A DNA stretch of 24,040 nt from JAQVUB01 sp033809415. Lineage in GTDB: Bacteria > Verrucomicrobiota > Lentisphaeria > Oligosphaerales > Oligosphaeraceae. Both the position numbers and the translations under genes were made by a program. Shown here piece by piece: positions 1 through 8,600 of this stretch; the stretch's first letter is position 1, and every line of letters starts with the position of its first letter. Below the pieces are notes generated by a model, which was not told the DNA's origin, ran no database searches, and saw only the letters and a program-made list of their open reading frames with translations. The stretch covers positions 1 through 24,040 of the forward strand of contig JAPXLT010000038.1 of the NCBI GenBank assembly GCA_033809415.1. The letters are read 5' to 3'.

Positions 1-1882
1 CGTCCAGCAAGTCCTGGGTTGGTTTGGCGCCTGCCAGAATGGCCAGAGCATGGGGAAGGCGGCTGCTGACCGGAACGGTGGCATGACCAGGATCGGGAAC
101 ACCCAGTTCTTTCAGATTTTGCGCACTGGCAGCACAATCATGGGCATGCGCCAAACGCCTGCTCGATGGCAGCCAGAAATATTCCAGAGTCTTGTCCAGC
201 ATGGCATCCAGGCTTTCAGCAGTCTCCGGTGCAGATTGCCCGGTCATGCTTGCGAGTTCGAGCATATCCCTCCCTGCAATGATATACATCAAATTCAGCA
301 GGGAGGATTCCCGTCTATCCATGGAAATCCCATTGTTTTCATACGACCAATCAAAGAAATTCCACGCCGTATCAGGGGGAACCAAGTTGCCTTTCTTGTT
401 TTTCATTTTCTTGAATTGCCCGAACAATGTTTCGAGGCTGGGATAGAACTTGTGCACAGTTTGGCTATCTCCGGTATACATGTAATAATCCAGCAAAACG
501 CCTGGAAGGGTCAAATTGGCGGAAAGAATCACCGAGTATTTTGCCATGATCGGATTTATTTCGCCGCTTTCAAAAACGACACTGGGGCAGGTGCAGTTCA
601 TCAGATGGCCTGGCTTGATTTCGGAAAAGACCATCTCGAGGGCGTGGCGGTGCAAGCGCGCGTCACTGAAAAGTTGCAGGGCAATCCGGTTTTCGACCAC
701 AAGGTCATTGGTAAAGAAAAGCCGTTCCCGCCAAGGGCAGTCGGTAAATACATCGGTTACGCAGGCTGAAATCGTTTCGCGGCAGACATTCCAGAGCCGG
801 TTGAGCCGGTAGTCGCCACAGAAAAAGCGGTTGCGGTTAGTGAAAGGATAGCGGCGGTCGATCCAGCGCAGTGCATGGATGGTGACCGGCCCGGTCATAT
901 TGCGAAAGACCAGCTGAACTATGCGTCCGCCGCGCTGCATGAATTGCTGCCCGACTATTTGGCGTCCGTCGCGCAAGATATTGCGATCGCAAAACTGATA
1001 ATTGGCATTGGTATGCGTATGATCGGCGCGCACGCGATTGCGCCAGAGCGCATCTTCCTGGGCAAAATCCACGACGGTGCCTGAAGATGCAGTTACATCC
1101 ACTTCCAGTTGCCCGGTGAATTCCCAGCCGAAATCAGCGATGATGGCAACGCCTCCGTTATCCGCTACTTGGGGCAATACGACATGGTGTTCTCCTGGCA
1201 GGCAGAGTTCCTGGAAAGGCGCGGCATTGATGGCGGCATGCGGTTCATAGGTAAATATGTGGGCGATTTTGCGGTCGCTTAGATCCGCTTCCGGCACGGT
1301 TGCCGCCACCGGTATGTCAATTGGCAGCAGAGTGGTCTCAGATGGCAATGGGGTCTCCCGGCAAAGCAATTTTTTGCCGCCAACAATGGATTTCGGCCCC
1401 AGAACAATGGTCTTGACTGGCCTTTCGCTATTCTCGTACCTGAGATCACGCCATTCGGCGATGCCATTTTGCGGTGAAAAGATCGGCGCATCAGACGGCC
1501 ATTCCTGGTCGGCAATCCCTGCCTTCCACGTACCGTCACTGCATACGATTCCCTCGAGTTCGAGCCAAAGAGACGGCTCCGCCAAAGCCACGCCAGAGCA
1601 AGCCAAATTCATGCAACGCACCAATACCTCGATCGTGTTGATTCCGGGAGTAAGGAATTCTGCTACTTGCAGGGTATCGTAAAATTCGATAGCGTGGGTA
1701 TTGCGAGCAGGCCCCTGACCCGCCAAACGCCCATTGATGCTTAGACGATAATAGTTGACTGCAGCGATTTTAAGCGCAACGCGCAGCGGAACCGTGGCTA
1801 ATTCAAAACGCTTGACAAATTTAGCGTGGCAGTTGCGGACTTGATCCGCACCTTCAGGAAAAATCCATTTGGGAGTTGTCAT
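1..1882 (-). CDS. alpha-L-rhamnosidase-like protein (GH78 type), 3' end beyond the window
   Basis: Translating the minus strand from the ATG at 1880-1882 gives 627 uninterrupted codons that run off the left edge, so the gene is partial. A GTGAGG ribosome site lies 6 bases before the ATG. The first ~90 residues (YYRLSINGRLAGQGPAR, then LTPGINTIEVLVR) look like the beta-sandwich that precedes the barrel in GH78 proteins. Residues 380-387 read TDCPWRER, the signature of the (alpha/alpha)6 barrel of bacterial rhamnosidases, and residues 507-512 read WNFFDW, another typical barrel motif. GH78 enzymes remove terminal alpha-L-rhamnose; substrate and exact activity cannot be read here. No signal peptide is visible, so a cytoplasmic place is likely. 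The gene lies 716 bases downstream of the nitrilase-like gene on the same strand, across a repeat-rich gap, so it probably has its own promoter. The plus-strand open frames across this region are its shadows. Confidence 0.88.
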   Translation of the reverse strand, partial: MTTPKWIFPEGADQVRNCHAKFVKRFELATVPLRVALKIAAVNYYRLSINGRLAGQGPARNTHAIEFYDTLQVAEFLTPGINTIEVLVRCMNLACSGVALAEPSLWLELEGIVCSDGTWKAGIADQEWPSDAPIFSPQNGIAEWRDLRYENSERPVKTIVLGPKSIVGGKKLLCRETPLPSETTLLPIDIPVAATVPEADLSDRKIAHIFTYEPHAAINAAPFQELCLPGEHHVVLPQVADNGGVAIIADFGWEFTGQLEVDVTASSGTVVDFAQEDALWRNRVRADHTHTNANYQFCDRNILRDGRQIVGQQFMQRGGRIVQLVFRNMTGPVTIHALRWIDRRYPFTNRNRFFCGDYRLNRLWNVCRETISACVTDVFTDCPWRERLFFTNDLVVENRIALQLFSDARLHRHALEMVFSEIKPGHLMNCTCPSVVFESGEINPIMAKYSVILSANLTLPGVLLDYYMYTGDSQTVHKFYPSLETLFGQFKKMKNKKGNLVPPDTAWNFFDWSYENNGISMDRRESSLLNLMYIIAGRDMLELASMTGQSAPETAESLDAMLDKTLEYFWLPSSRRLAHAHDCAASAQNLKELGVPDPGHATVPVSSRLPHALAILAGAKPTQDLLD

Positions 1883-1908
1883 CTTAACCTCACTTTGCAC
1901 ACAATCCA

Positions 1909-1980
1909 TTTTTTAACAACGAAAAGACACGAAAAGACACGAAAATTTTTAGGGTTGTTGCTTCGACGGATAAGCTTGCT
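1909..1980 (-). repeat. dispersed repeat family 1, copy A (reverse orientation)
   Basis: This stretch holds the ACGAAAAGACACGAAAA motif followed by GTTGTTGCTTCGACGGAT. It is the reverse complement of the right part of the copy at 2238-2382, so the two form a long-range inverted repeat. Related copies lie at 14567-14668 (same orientation) and 20925-21057 (opposite). It sits about 30 bases upstream of the rhamnosidase-like start codon, so it may also act as a hairpin or processing site there; that part is inference. Confidence 0.8.
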
Positions 1981-1984
1981 CTGG

Positions 1985-2062
1985 CAAAATTCTTGTGTGC
2001 CAAGGTCGGCTTTACGCAATTGCGTCGGAGGCGATATGGAGCGCCGGCGGCTCGCCGGCATG
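1985..2062. repeat. dispersed repeat family 2, copy 1
   Basis: The 78 bases from CAAAATTCTTGTGTGCC to GGCTCGCCGGCATG recur at 14463-14540, with 73 of 78 positions the same by eye. It is followed by a short hairpin, GCCGGC (2054-2059) and GCCGGC (2065-2070). It directly follows family 1 copy A; at 14.5 kb the same two families also sit side by side but in the other order. No protein-coding sense is apparent. Confidence 0.85.
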
Positions 2063-2178
2063 AAGCCGGCTTCCCTCGCCTATTACCAAAAACTCAAAAA
2101 AGTTTCTCAAAAATGAGAAAGACCCTCAAAGACAGTAACTTGCACACCTGGTTTTTGAAAATCTTTCTGAAAAGAAAG

Positions 2179-2194
2179 CTCCAAGTCATTGGCA
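2179..2194. repeat. 16-bp direct repeat shared with 20776-20791
   Basis: CTCCAAGTCATTGGCA occurs here and again at 20776-20791, both times after an AT-rich stretch with TTTTGAAAA or TTTTGGAAAA and upstream of a family 1 copy. It may be the outer part of the same dispersed repeat. Two copies only, so the call is tentative. Confidence 0.5.
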
Positions 2195-2237
2195 TACAGT
2201 CCTTTTAAGGTACCGCCAACTCCGGTCTTTTTCCTCC

Positions 2238-2382
2238 GACCGATCCGACCGATCTACTTGATCCGTCCGATCCGTCTGATCAGTCGGAGAAACCAATAGA
2301 CCAGATCACAAATTCGCGTGCAAGCTCATCCGTCGAAGCAGCAACCCCTATAAAAATTTTCGTGCCTTTCGTGGTTAAAAAA
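2238..2382 (+). repeat. dispersed repeat family 1, copy B (most complete)
   Basis: Starts with a run of imperfect GATCCGAC/GATCCGTC units, continues with TCGGAGAAA, GCGTGCAAGCTCATCCGTCG and CAACCCCTATAAAAATTTTC, and ends with GTGGTTAAAAAA. The copy at 20925-21057 has the same blocks in the same order and orientation. The right half (2321-2382) pairs with copy A at 1909-1976. Confidence 0.82.
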
Positions 2383-2514
2383 GCTTTGAGTGAAGAGCAT
2401 TGGACGTGTGGGACGTATGTTTCCGGTGCATTCCCATTTACCCCATACTGACTCCGGCGAAAAAATAGTGCCGCAAAGACGCTTTTTCAAGTAGAATCAT
2501 AAGAAGTTATACAG

Positions 2515-2578
2515 AAACATAAACATAAACATAAAACATAAAATTCATAAGAATCATAATGATTCCTGCTCCCGGGAG
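2515..2578. repeat. AAACAT tandem run and two small palindromes
   Basis: AAACAT is repeated three times from 2515, followed by degenerate units. Then come the 15-bp palindrome GAATCATAATGATTC (2551-2565) and the 10-bp palindrome CTCCCGGGAG (2569-2578). They lie 21-84 bases past the stop of the nitrilase-like gene, so they could stop or stabilise the end of that operon transcript, but no T-run follows the stems. The rest of 2383-2598 shows nothing recognisable. Confidence 0.5.
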
Positions 2579-2598
2579 TTTGCGTCCATCTGCGTAGT

Positions 2599-3522
2599 CT
2601 ACGGATAAATATTGCTTGCGCATTGCGCGAGATAATCTTGTCGGCAAATAAGGCCATGTTTTTGTTCTAGGTCTCGCATTGTAAAGTTTGGTGACAGCGA
2701 TTCAACAGTCCATAAGCAGTTTTGTTGGTCAAAACGGATTTTTATCTGGTCTCCATATTCTGCTTCCAGATCAGCCATTTTTTCTTGATTTATGTTGCCA
2801 AAATAATTCTGTCGGTCGCAATTGATCGTGGCGGTAATCACAGGTACGCCAAAGCCGTAGCGTAAAGTTTCATTGCGGTAGCCTCCTGCCGCGACTTCCG
2901 TGCCGTCCGATGCTATAATTCTGCTCCAGTACGAATAGGCTAGTACAGTATGAAAATTCATGATCCCGGAAAAAAAATTCAGTTGGCAGCCTCCGGGCCA
3001 GCGGGAAGGGCAGAGCAACAAGTTCATGCCATCCTGCCTTTGATAGGTTTCTGCATATAAGGTGTCAAAACAGATGGCACCGCCAATTTTAAGGTTGTTC
3101 CATTTCATCAAAGCAGGTGAAGGGTCTGGGCAAACACCGCAGGCCACTTCATGTGGAGTCAGAAATTGCTTTCGGTATTCACCCAGCATTTTTCCGTTTT
3201 CATCATACAGGAAAAATGCGTTATATATGCGTTCGTCAATGTCCTTGTATAATACCGGAACCGTCAGTGCAAGCTTTAATTCGGCGGCAAGGCAAATAAG
3301 CGGATGGCATTCATCACGCCAGTTTTGAAGATATCCGCTTCTTTTATCAATGTTACGGGGAGTATGTTCCCAAAACACATTTACAGTTTCCGGTAATACC
3401 GCCAATTGGACTCCTGTGGCACGTGCATGGCGGAGCCAGCGTTTGCATTCTGCAAACTTGCTGGCTAAAGACGAATATTCCTTGTCCTCAATGGCAATCG
3501 CGGCAACTTTGATGATATGCAT
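2599..3522 (-). CDS. nitrilase-superfamily carbon-nitrogen hydrolase
   Basis: A 307-residue member of the nitrilase/amidase superfamily, whose enzymes hydrolyse non-peptide C-N bonds. The catalytic Glu-Lys-Cys triad is visible as E45 (LPET), K118 (EYRKQF) and C151 (GAICFD). An upstream in-frame ATG exists, but the start at 3522 has a perfect AGGAGG six to eight bases before it, and the residues upstream do not resemble the family. The start lies inside the 3' end of the oxidoreductase gene (35-base overlap), so translation is probably coupled. No signal peptide; cytoplasmic. As the last gene of the operon it may cleave an amide from a sugar-derived product, for example N-acyl or carbamoyl; this is inference and the substrate is unknown. 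Confidence 0.86.
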   Translation of the reverse strand: MHIIKVAAIAIEDKEYSSLASKFAECKRWLRHARATGVQLAVLPETVNVFWEHTPRNIDKRSGYLQNWRDECHPLICLAAELKLALTVPVLYKDIDERIYNAFFLYDENGKMLGEYRKQFLTPHEVACGVCPDPSPALMKWNNLKIGGAICFDTLYAETYQRQDGMNLLLCPSRWPGGCQLNFFSGIMNFHTVLAYSYWSRIIASDGTEVAAGGYRNETLRYGFGVPVITATINCDRQNYFGNINQEKMADLEAEYGDQIKIRFDQQNCLWTVESLSPNFTMRDLEQKHGLICRQDYLAQCASNIYP

Positions 3523-4534
3523 AGCTTTCCTCCTCTGTGCAAATCCATTGTGATAACTCGGATGATTTCCTGATGGCCTCCTGTAGGCGGACGATACGGT
3601 AGCCATAGGCACCATCGGCATGAATGGGCTTGTCTGCAATTATGCCTTCGTAAAGTTCCAGCCATTCCAGGTCAATGGGGTCCACCTGTCCGGAACAATC
3701 GATCGTTTCCCGCTGATTGCCATGGCAATAGATGATTTCCGGTGTGAAGGCGTTCATGAGCAAAGATGCTGAACGGCCAAAAACCCGGCACTGCAAACGC
3801 CCTGGTTCGATCAACCGGTTGCCAACGCTAGCATTGATAGTTGCCAGCACTCCATTGGTAAAACGCAGCATGGCAGTACATTCGGTGTCAATTTCCAGTC
3901 CTGGGTAAAGATTCGCCAGTTTGGCAGATACTTCCGCTACAGGGGAATCGTTCAGAAACAAGAGATGGTCGAGCAGGTGGGGCACCAAATTGAAAAGCGC
4001 TCCGCCCCCTGCCATGACCGGGTCCATAAACCAACGGGGGCGGTGGTCAAAATCGTAAAAGGATGCGGCATCATCGAAGATCATCTCCACCTTGCCCAGC
4101 ATGCCTTCTCGAATCATTTGCGCTGCACGGCGAAAATGAGGGCGAAACCTATGCGTGTGCCCCACCAGGATTTTGCGATCATACGCTTCGGCCTTTTCCA
4201 ACAGCTTGCGGCAGGCCTCACTGGAAACCGCCATGGGTTTTTCCAACAGCAGATGAGAGCCATTTTCCAACGCAGCCAGCCCATATTCCAAATGGAGCAA
4301 GTGCGGCAAGGCCACCAGCGTTACATCCGGCTGCAAGCGTTGCAGCATTGCAATTCCATCGCTGCTTGCTTCAGCCTCAAAGGGTGCCGCTGCCTTCTGG
4401 GCTTTCTGCAAATTTAAATCGGCAACGCCGACAAGACGGAACCGATTTGACAGACGCTGCAAGGAAGCAAGATGAAAATTGCTGATAGCACCACAACCGA
4501 GTATGACAGTATTCAGAGTTTTTGTGGCAATCAT
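3488..4534 (-). CDS. Gfo/Idh/MocA family NAD(P)-dependent oxidoreductase
   Basis: A 348-residue protein, the usual family length. The N-terminal Rossmann fold has the nucleotide-binding GCGAIS (residues 13-18), and the family EKP motif is at 98-100 (LLLEKPMAV). The second conserved block is GGGALFNLVPHLLDHLL around 176-192; the frequent Asp after GGGAL is Asn here. Such enzymes oxidise or reduce sugars, inositols and their derivatives. A GGAGG ribosome site precedes the ATG. It follows the sialidase-like gene by 30 bases and overlaps the nitrilase-like gene by 35 bases, so it belongs to the same operon and probably acts on a released monosaccharide. The exact substrate cannot be told from sequence. 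Confidence 0.9.
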   Translation of the reverse strand: MIATKTLNTVILGCGAISNFHLASLQRLSNRFRLVGVADLNLQKAQKAAAPFEAEASSDGIAMLQRLQPDVTLVALPHLLHLEYGLAALENGSHLLLEKPMAVSSEACRKLLEKAEAYDRKILVGHTHRFRPHFRRAAQMIREGMLGKVEMIFDDAASFYDFDHRPRWFMDPVMAGGGALFNLVPHLLDHLLFLNDSPVAEVSAKLANLYPGLEIDTECTAMLRFTNGVLATINASVGNRLIEPGRLQCRVFGRSASLLMNAFTPEIIYCHGNQRETIDCSGQVDPIDLEWLELYEGIIADKPIHADGAYGYRIVRLQEAIRKSSELSQWICTEEESYAYHQSCRDCH

Positions 4535-4564
4535 TTTTCCTCCGCATGATGCGACAGGCAGAAT

Positions 4565-5602
4565 CTACTTTCCAAGACAAATTTCCGGTTCCCCATCGGA
4601 ACGTACTACCGCCAAAAATATATCTGCGCTTGACATGTTATTTGCGCCCTGGTAGGGGTGTTGGGAATAATACGAGACCAGCATTCGCTGTTCATCCAGT
4701 TCTATCATATCCGGATATGAGCAATCCCATGCTCCAGGCAGCTGAAGATAGTCAAACCAACGCTGATATTCGGGCACGAAGATGTAGCTGCGGAAGCTGA
4801 TTTTCCGGCGGTCGTAATAGATTGTGCCAATATTCGGAGAGGATTCCCGGCGTCGCCCGAACATAAACAGGCGCCCACCGCATTTCTTCACCCTCATGCC
4901 TTGTACGCATTCGCCAAAATCCATGCAGGTATCCCAATGTGTAAAAGGCGGAGCTGACTGCCTGATGCCCAATGTGCACGGCGCGTTTTCCCGTCGTATA
5001 AAAGCAGTGAGATAATTGCCGTCCCAATAGAGTTCCGTTTCGTTGCCGGCCTCATTCCTGGAAATCTCCGACAGTTTCCGCCATTGCAGGCCGTCGTTTG
5101 ACGCTGCCAGGTCCACTTCCCAATCCTCTGCGGGGAACGTGCCGTCGCTTTGCAGATTCGCACGGGTGCGGAGGCGGTAACGTGCCACATACATAGTGTC
5201 ATCTATTACCAGAGGGTGCCAGAAACGCCAGTGTGTTTTTCCCGCCAGCTGATTTTCTGACCAGTGGCAGCCATCATCGCTGACCGATACCCAGGTGCTT
5301 GAGAGCTGCTCCCGCACTGGACGGTCTGCGTCATAGGCACCAGCGAACATGAACAGGCGACCTTTGAACTCTACCAGAAAGCCTTCATAATAATTTCGAT
5401 CCAATTGAAAGGGCGACTGCAAGTTTTCCCAGGTTTCGCTGTTGTCCCGGGAGCGCAGGAGGATGATCTGTCCATCGCAGGCACCGTGTCCGGAAGAACT
5501 GCGATATGTCAGATACAGGGTTCCCGCAAAACGAGTCATCGAGGTAAAGGCATTGTGGCGTCCATCAGCTACAAGGCGTGTCAATTTTTCAAGTTTACTC
5601 AT
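4565..5602 (-). CDS. BNR-repeat / sialidase-like beta-propeller protein
   Basis: 345 residues with Asp-box (BNR) motifs of the S-x-D-x-G-x-x-W type: SRDNSETW (51-58), SVSDDGCHW and AASNDGLQW further on. An early TYRSSSG (32-38) resembles the arginine strand of sialidase-fold glycosidases. No signal peptide is seen, so it is likely cytoplasmic. The start at 5602 is chosen because its ATGAGTAA overlaps the stop of the upstream gene by 8 bases, a classic coupled junction, and an AAGGAAAG site lies upstream; an ATG 39 bases earlier is less likely. The fold includes sialidases and other exo-glycosidases, so an action on a released oligosaccharide is plausible but not shown. Confidence 0.75.
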   Translation of the reverse strand: MSKLEKLTRLVADGRHNAFTSMTRFAGTLYLTYRSSSGHGACDGQIILLRSRDNSETWENLQSPFQLDRNYYEGFLVEFKGRLFMFAGAYDADRPVREQLSSTWVSVSDDGCHWSENQLAGKTHWRFWHPLVIDDTMYVARYRLRTRANLQSDGTFPAEDWEVDLAASNDGLQWRKLSEISRNEAGNETELYWDGNYLTAFIRRENAPCTLGIRQSAPPFTHWDTCMDFGECVQGMRVKKCGGRLFMFGRRRESSPNIGTIYYDRRKISFRSYIFVPEYQRWFDYLQLPGAWDCSYPDMIELDEQRMLVSYYSQHPYQGANNMSSADIFLAVVRSDGEPEICLGK

Positions 5603-8600
5603 GCAACAATTTTCTTTCCTTGCAAAGCAGCAGTTCTCCATTGTCCAGCAAGATCATTACCTTGCCGGCGCGATTCACTGCGACATCCCGGCAATTTCCG
5701 CGATACAGCAAGCTTAAATTTCCATTGTCATAGTGGAATAGCCCCTCGGCGGTGGCAATATAACTGTTTCCGTGATAATGACGGATATTGCGCACTGCAC
5801 TCGTTAACACGACACTGCGAAATTCCACGACCTTGCTGAAGGACGGATCAAAAGTCAAATGCAGCAGGAGGTCATCTTCGCTGGCAGCAAGGATTTCCTG
5901 CCGGCCAACCTGCGCAACTGCTGTCAGCGGGATGGATGCTGCCCAGCTGAAGCTCCAGTGTCCTGCACGCGCATTGAAAAAGGCCAGAAAAGACTGGCGT
6001 GCCACCAATAGGAATGGAGCTTCGAACGCAGTGAAGCATAGCATCTTGTCAGCTTCTACTTTGCCGCTGCTGGCTGGCAAGGAATAATTCTGGCGCTGAT
6101 AGGAAAAAGGTACACCATCCACGATGCGGACATCCCGTTCGCCGTATATTTTGCATAAATTATAGGTGCCAAGACCGTATTGCTCCTCCTGCCCGTCTCC
6201 ATCCAAGTCCACACTTTGGGACAACAGGGAATTCATGCTGTACTCCCCGCTTGGCATAACGCCGTCCAGTTCAGCTTTTGCGTTCACAAAGGAGCAATAG
6301 CAATAACGGCCCAACACCAGCAAGGGTTCCTCATCGGCATGAACTTTCCAGGTGCCCACACTGAAGGGCAGCGTGAACCCTCCGGCCGGCTGGCGGCTGT
6401 TCTGCTTGCCATATCGTGCATGAAATCCGGCTTGCAACTGATACAAGTCGATGGTTTGCTCGAGCTTGCCATCCAGACCAAGAAAGCGGATTTTGGCGTC
6501 ATCTGTGACAACACAGAGCCGGGTTGGCTTTCCTGGCCAGGAAAGCAATTTGCTGTCCTGCACCACATCTGGCGAAATCCAAGTGAACTGCAACTGGAAC
6601 TCTGAGTCAAACAGTGCGAAGACGTAATCTTCGGAACGCCGATCCCGAAGATAACGCGGATACACATTGGTTTGAGCCAGGAAACCGTCTTTCGCCGGTT
6701 TCAGTTCCAGATCGCTTCGCCGATTAGGGAAATCGGCGGAGTAATAGGTCAGCCGTTCGACCTGGCTGCCACGAATATATCGAGCTTGCACATCAGGTAA
6801 AGTATATTGATGCGACTCTTCCTGCGGGTCTGCCTGTCCGTAATTGGCTGTTTTTACTCCGGAACGCCATGCCTTCTCCGAGAGAATTCTATGGAAGTTT
6901 TGCCCATCCACCGAGTATTCCAAATCATCCGGCAGGGGCTGCCGTTCCCATAAACGCGAGCGATAGGCATGACGGATTTCACTCAGCTGCAATACCTTCC
7001 CGAAATCCACCATGCCGCCGCGAAGGTGAAACCGTACTTTTCCCGGCAGCTGCAATAGCGAAAGGCGTTGGAATGGCTGAAGAATTGCAGAGTCGGCATG
7101 GCTGGCGACTGTGGAATCCTGGCTTGCCGCCTGCATGGCCAAAGCCTTGAATGCTCCCTTTATTGGTTGTGGAGGCTTTTCGGCATCGCTGAGCTGCAAA
7201 ATGGCTTCGCCTATTTTTACCGTCTCATCCTCTCCCAGGATAAAAGGTGTAGGCTGATTCGAGGAGGCAGTAACTTCGAGCAAAGTGTAGGCGCTGACGC
7301 TTTGTCCTTCGGACAATTTGACATGCGCACTATGGTGATATTTTGGAAATGGTGCCTTCCCACTCCGGTAATCCGCAAGGTTTTCCACGACTTTGAAGTC
7401 TTTCCCAAGCGAAGTCAGGTAAAAGTTGTGTTTTCCATTGGCGCCGGTCCACAGGTTGCCGGTGAAATCCGGTATCCCTTGCGGGCGCCAGCCTATGCGC
7501 AATAGATACTCGCCATTCTCCAAAGCGGTTACACGGTCACGCACCAGATATAAGCCCTTTTTCAGCCAAATCACGGTGCGTTGCCATTGGCAGCCGACAA
7601 AGGGCGACAAGGAAAAAATCACCGAGCCATGGTCTCCGCCATTGTGCAGTGCTTGCAAACGGGCTGCTCCGGCATAAGGCTGCTCTTCCTGCATCCACTT
7701 GTCGAGGCGCTGAACCGTCAAGGCGTTGCAGTCATAGTAACTGGCACTGCCTGCACCAAAAGTCGATGAATTTGAACGCAGCAGCAGAGGCAGGCCATGA
7801 CTGCGGAATTCGCTGATATTGCCGACCTCATCCCCCAGGCCGCTGATCAGCATAAAGTCATCATCCGGCTTGAAGCCGCTGCGAAAACAGATTTTTTCAG
7901 CTCCTTCTGCGGCAGGGAAATCAGGCTGGCGATGCTGTTTAAATTTCACGGCGTTCCACAGCAGGTAATCCTGTCTTTGCAACGGGGTAATTTGAACACC
8001 GGTCAGTTCCATGGGTTCCTTTGCTGCCCATTGCGTGTCTGGGGCATAACGGTGTACTCCATTCACATAGCGCATTTGAAAATGTTCTTTTACCTCCGGC
8101 ATTTGCCGATGCAACCATACAAATCCGGGGTCACGGTAATAACTTGCGAGGATGCCGGCAATCAACCGGTCATCGTTCTGGCTTGGGCGTGCAGGGGACA
8201 TTTCCCACAGCCGCAATGCCTTGCGGGCGTTTCCGGAGTTGAACAGCGCATATTGTTCATTGCTCAACGCATAACGGAAAAGAGAAGCAATAACCTCTTC
8301 TTCTGAACCGGCATACAAATTGCGCGGCAGGCTGACATTGAAGGTATTGGCTGCCCAATACTTCATAAATTCATGCTTTTCCTCGCGTCGATACCGGACA
8401 ATTTGCTGCTCGTCGTCTGTCAACGCTACGTTTTTCGCCAGAAAATCTGCCAGGGTGAGGTCGGCCATCCAAGGCGCGATGCTATGGCGGTTCATGACTA
8501 CCAGGGACTCGTAGGGGCGATTGAAAAGCATCATCCATTGTAAGTCGGGGCCGGTGAGAAACTCCATGAAGTTGTCTTTTAATAGGCTGTCCAGCTGGCT

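Noticed and set aside
50..1682. Several plus-strand open frames of 60-240 codons
   Set aside because: They are shadows of the minus-strand GH78-like gene, which is open from 1882 to the left edge with clear family motifs.
2236..2287. GATCCG run as a CRISPR array or origin iterons
   Set aside because: Units are too short and uneven, no unique spacers, and the same run is part of a dispersed repeat.
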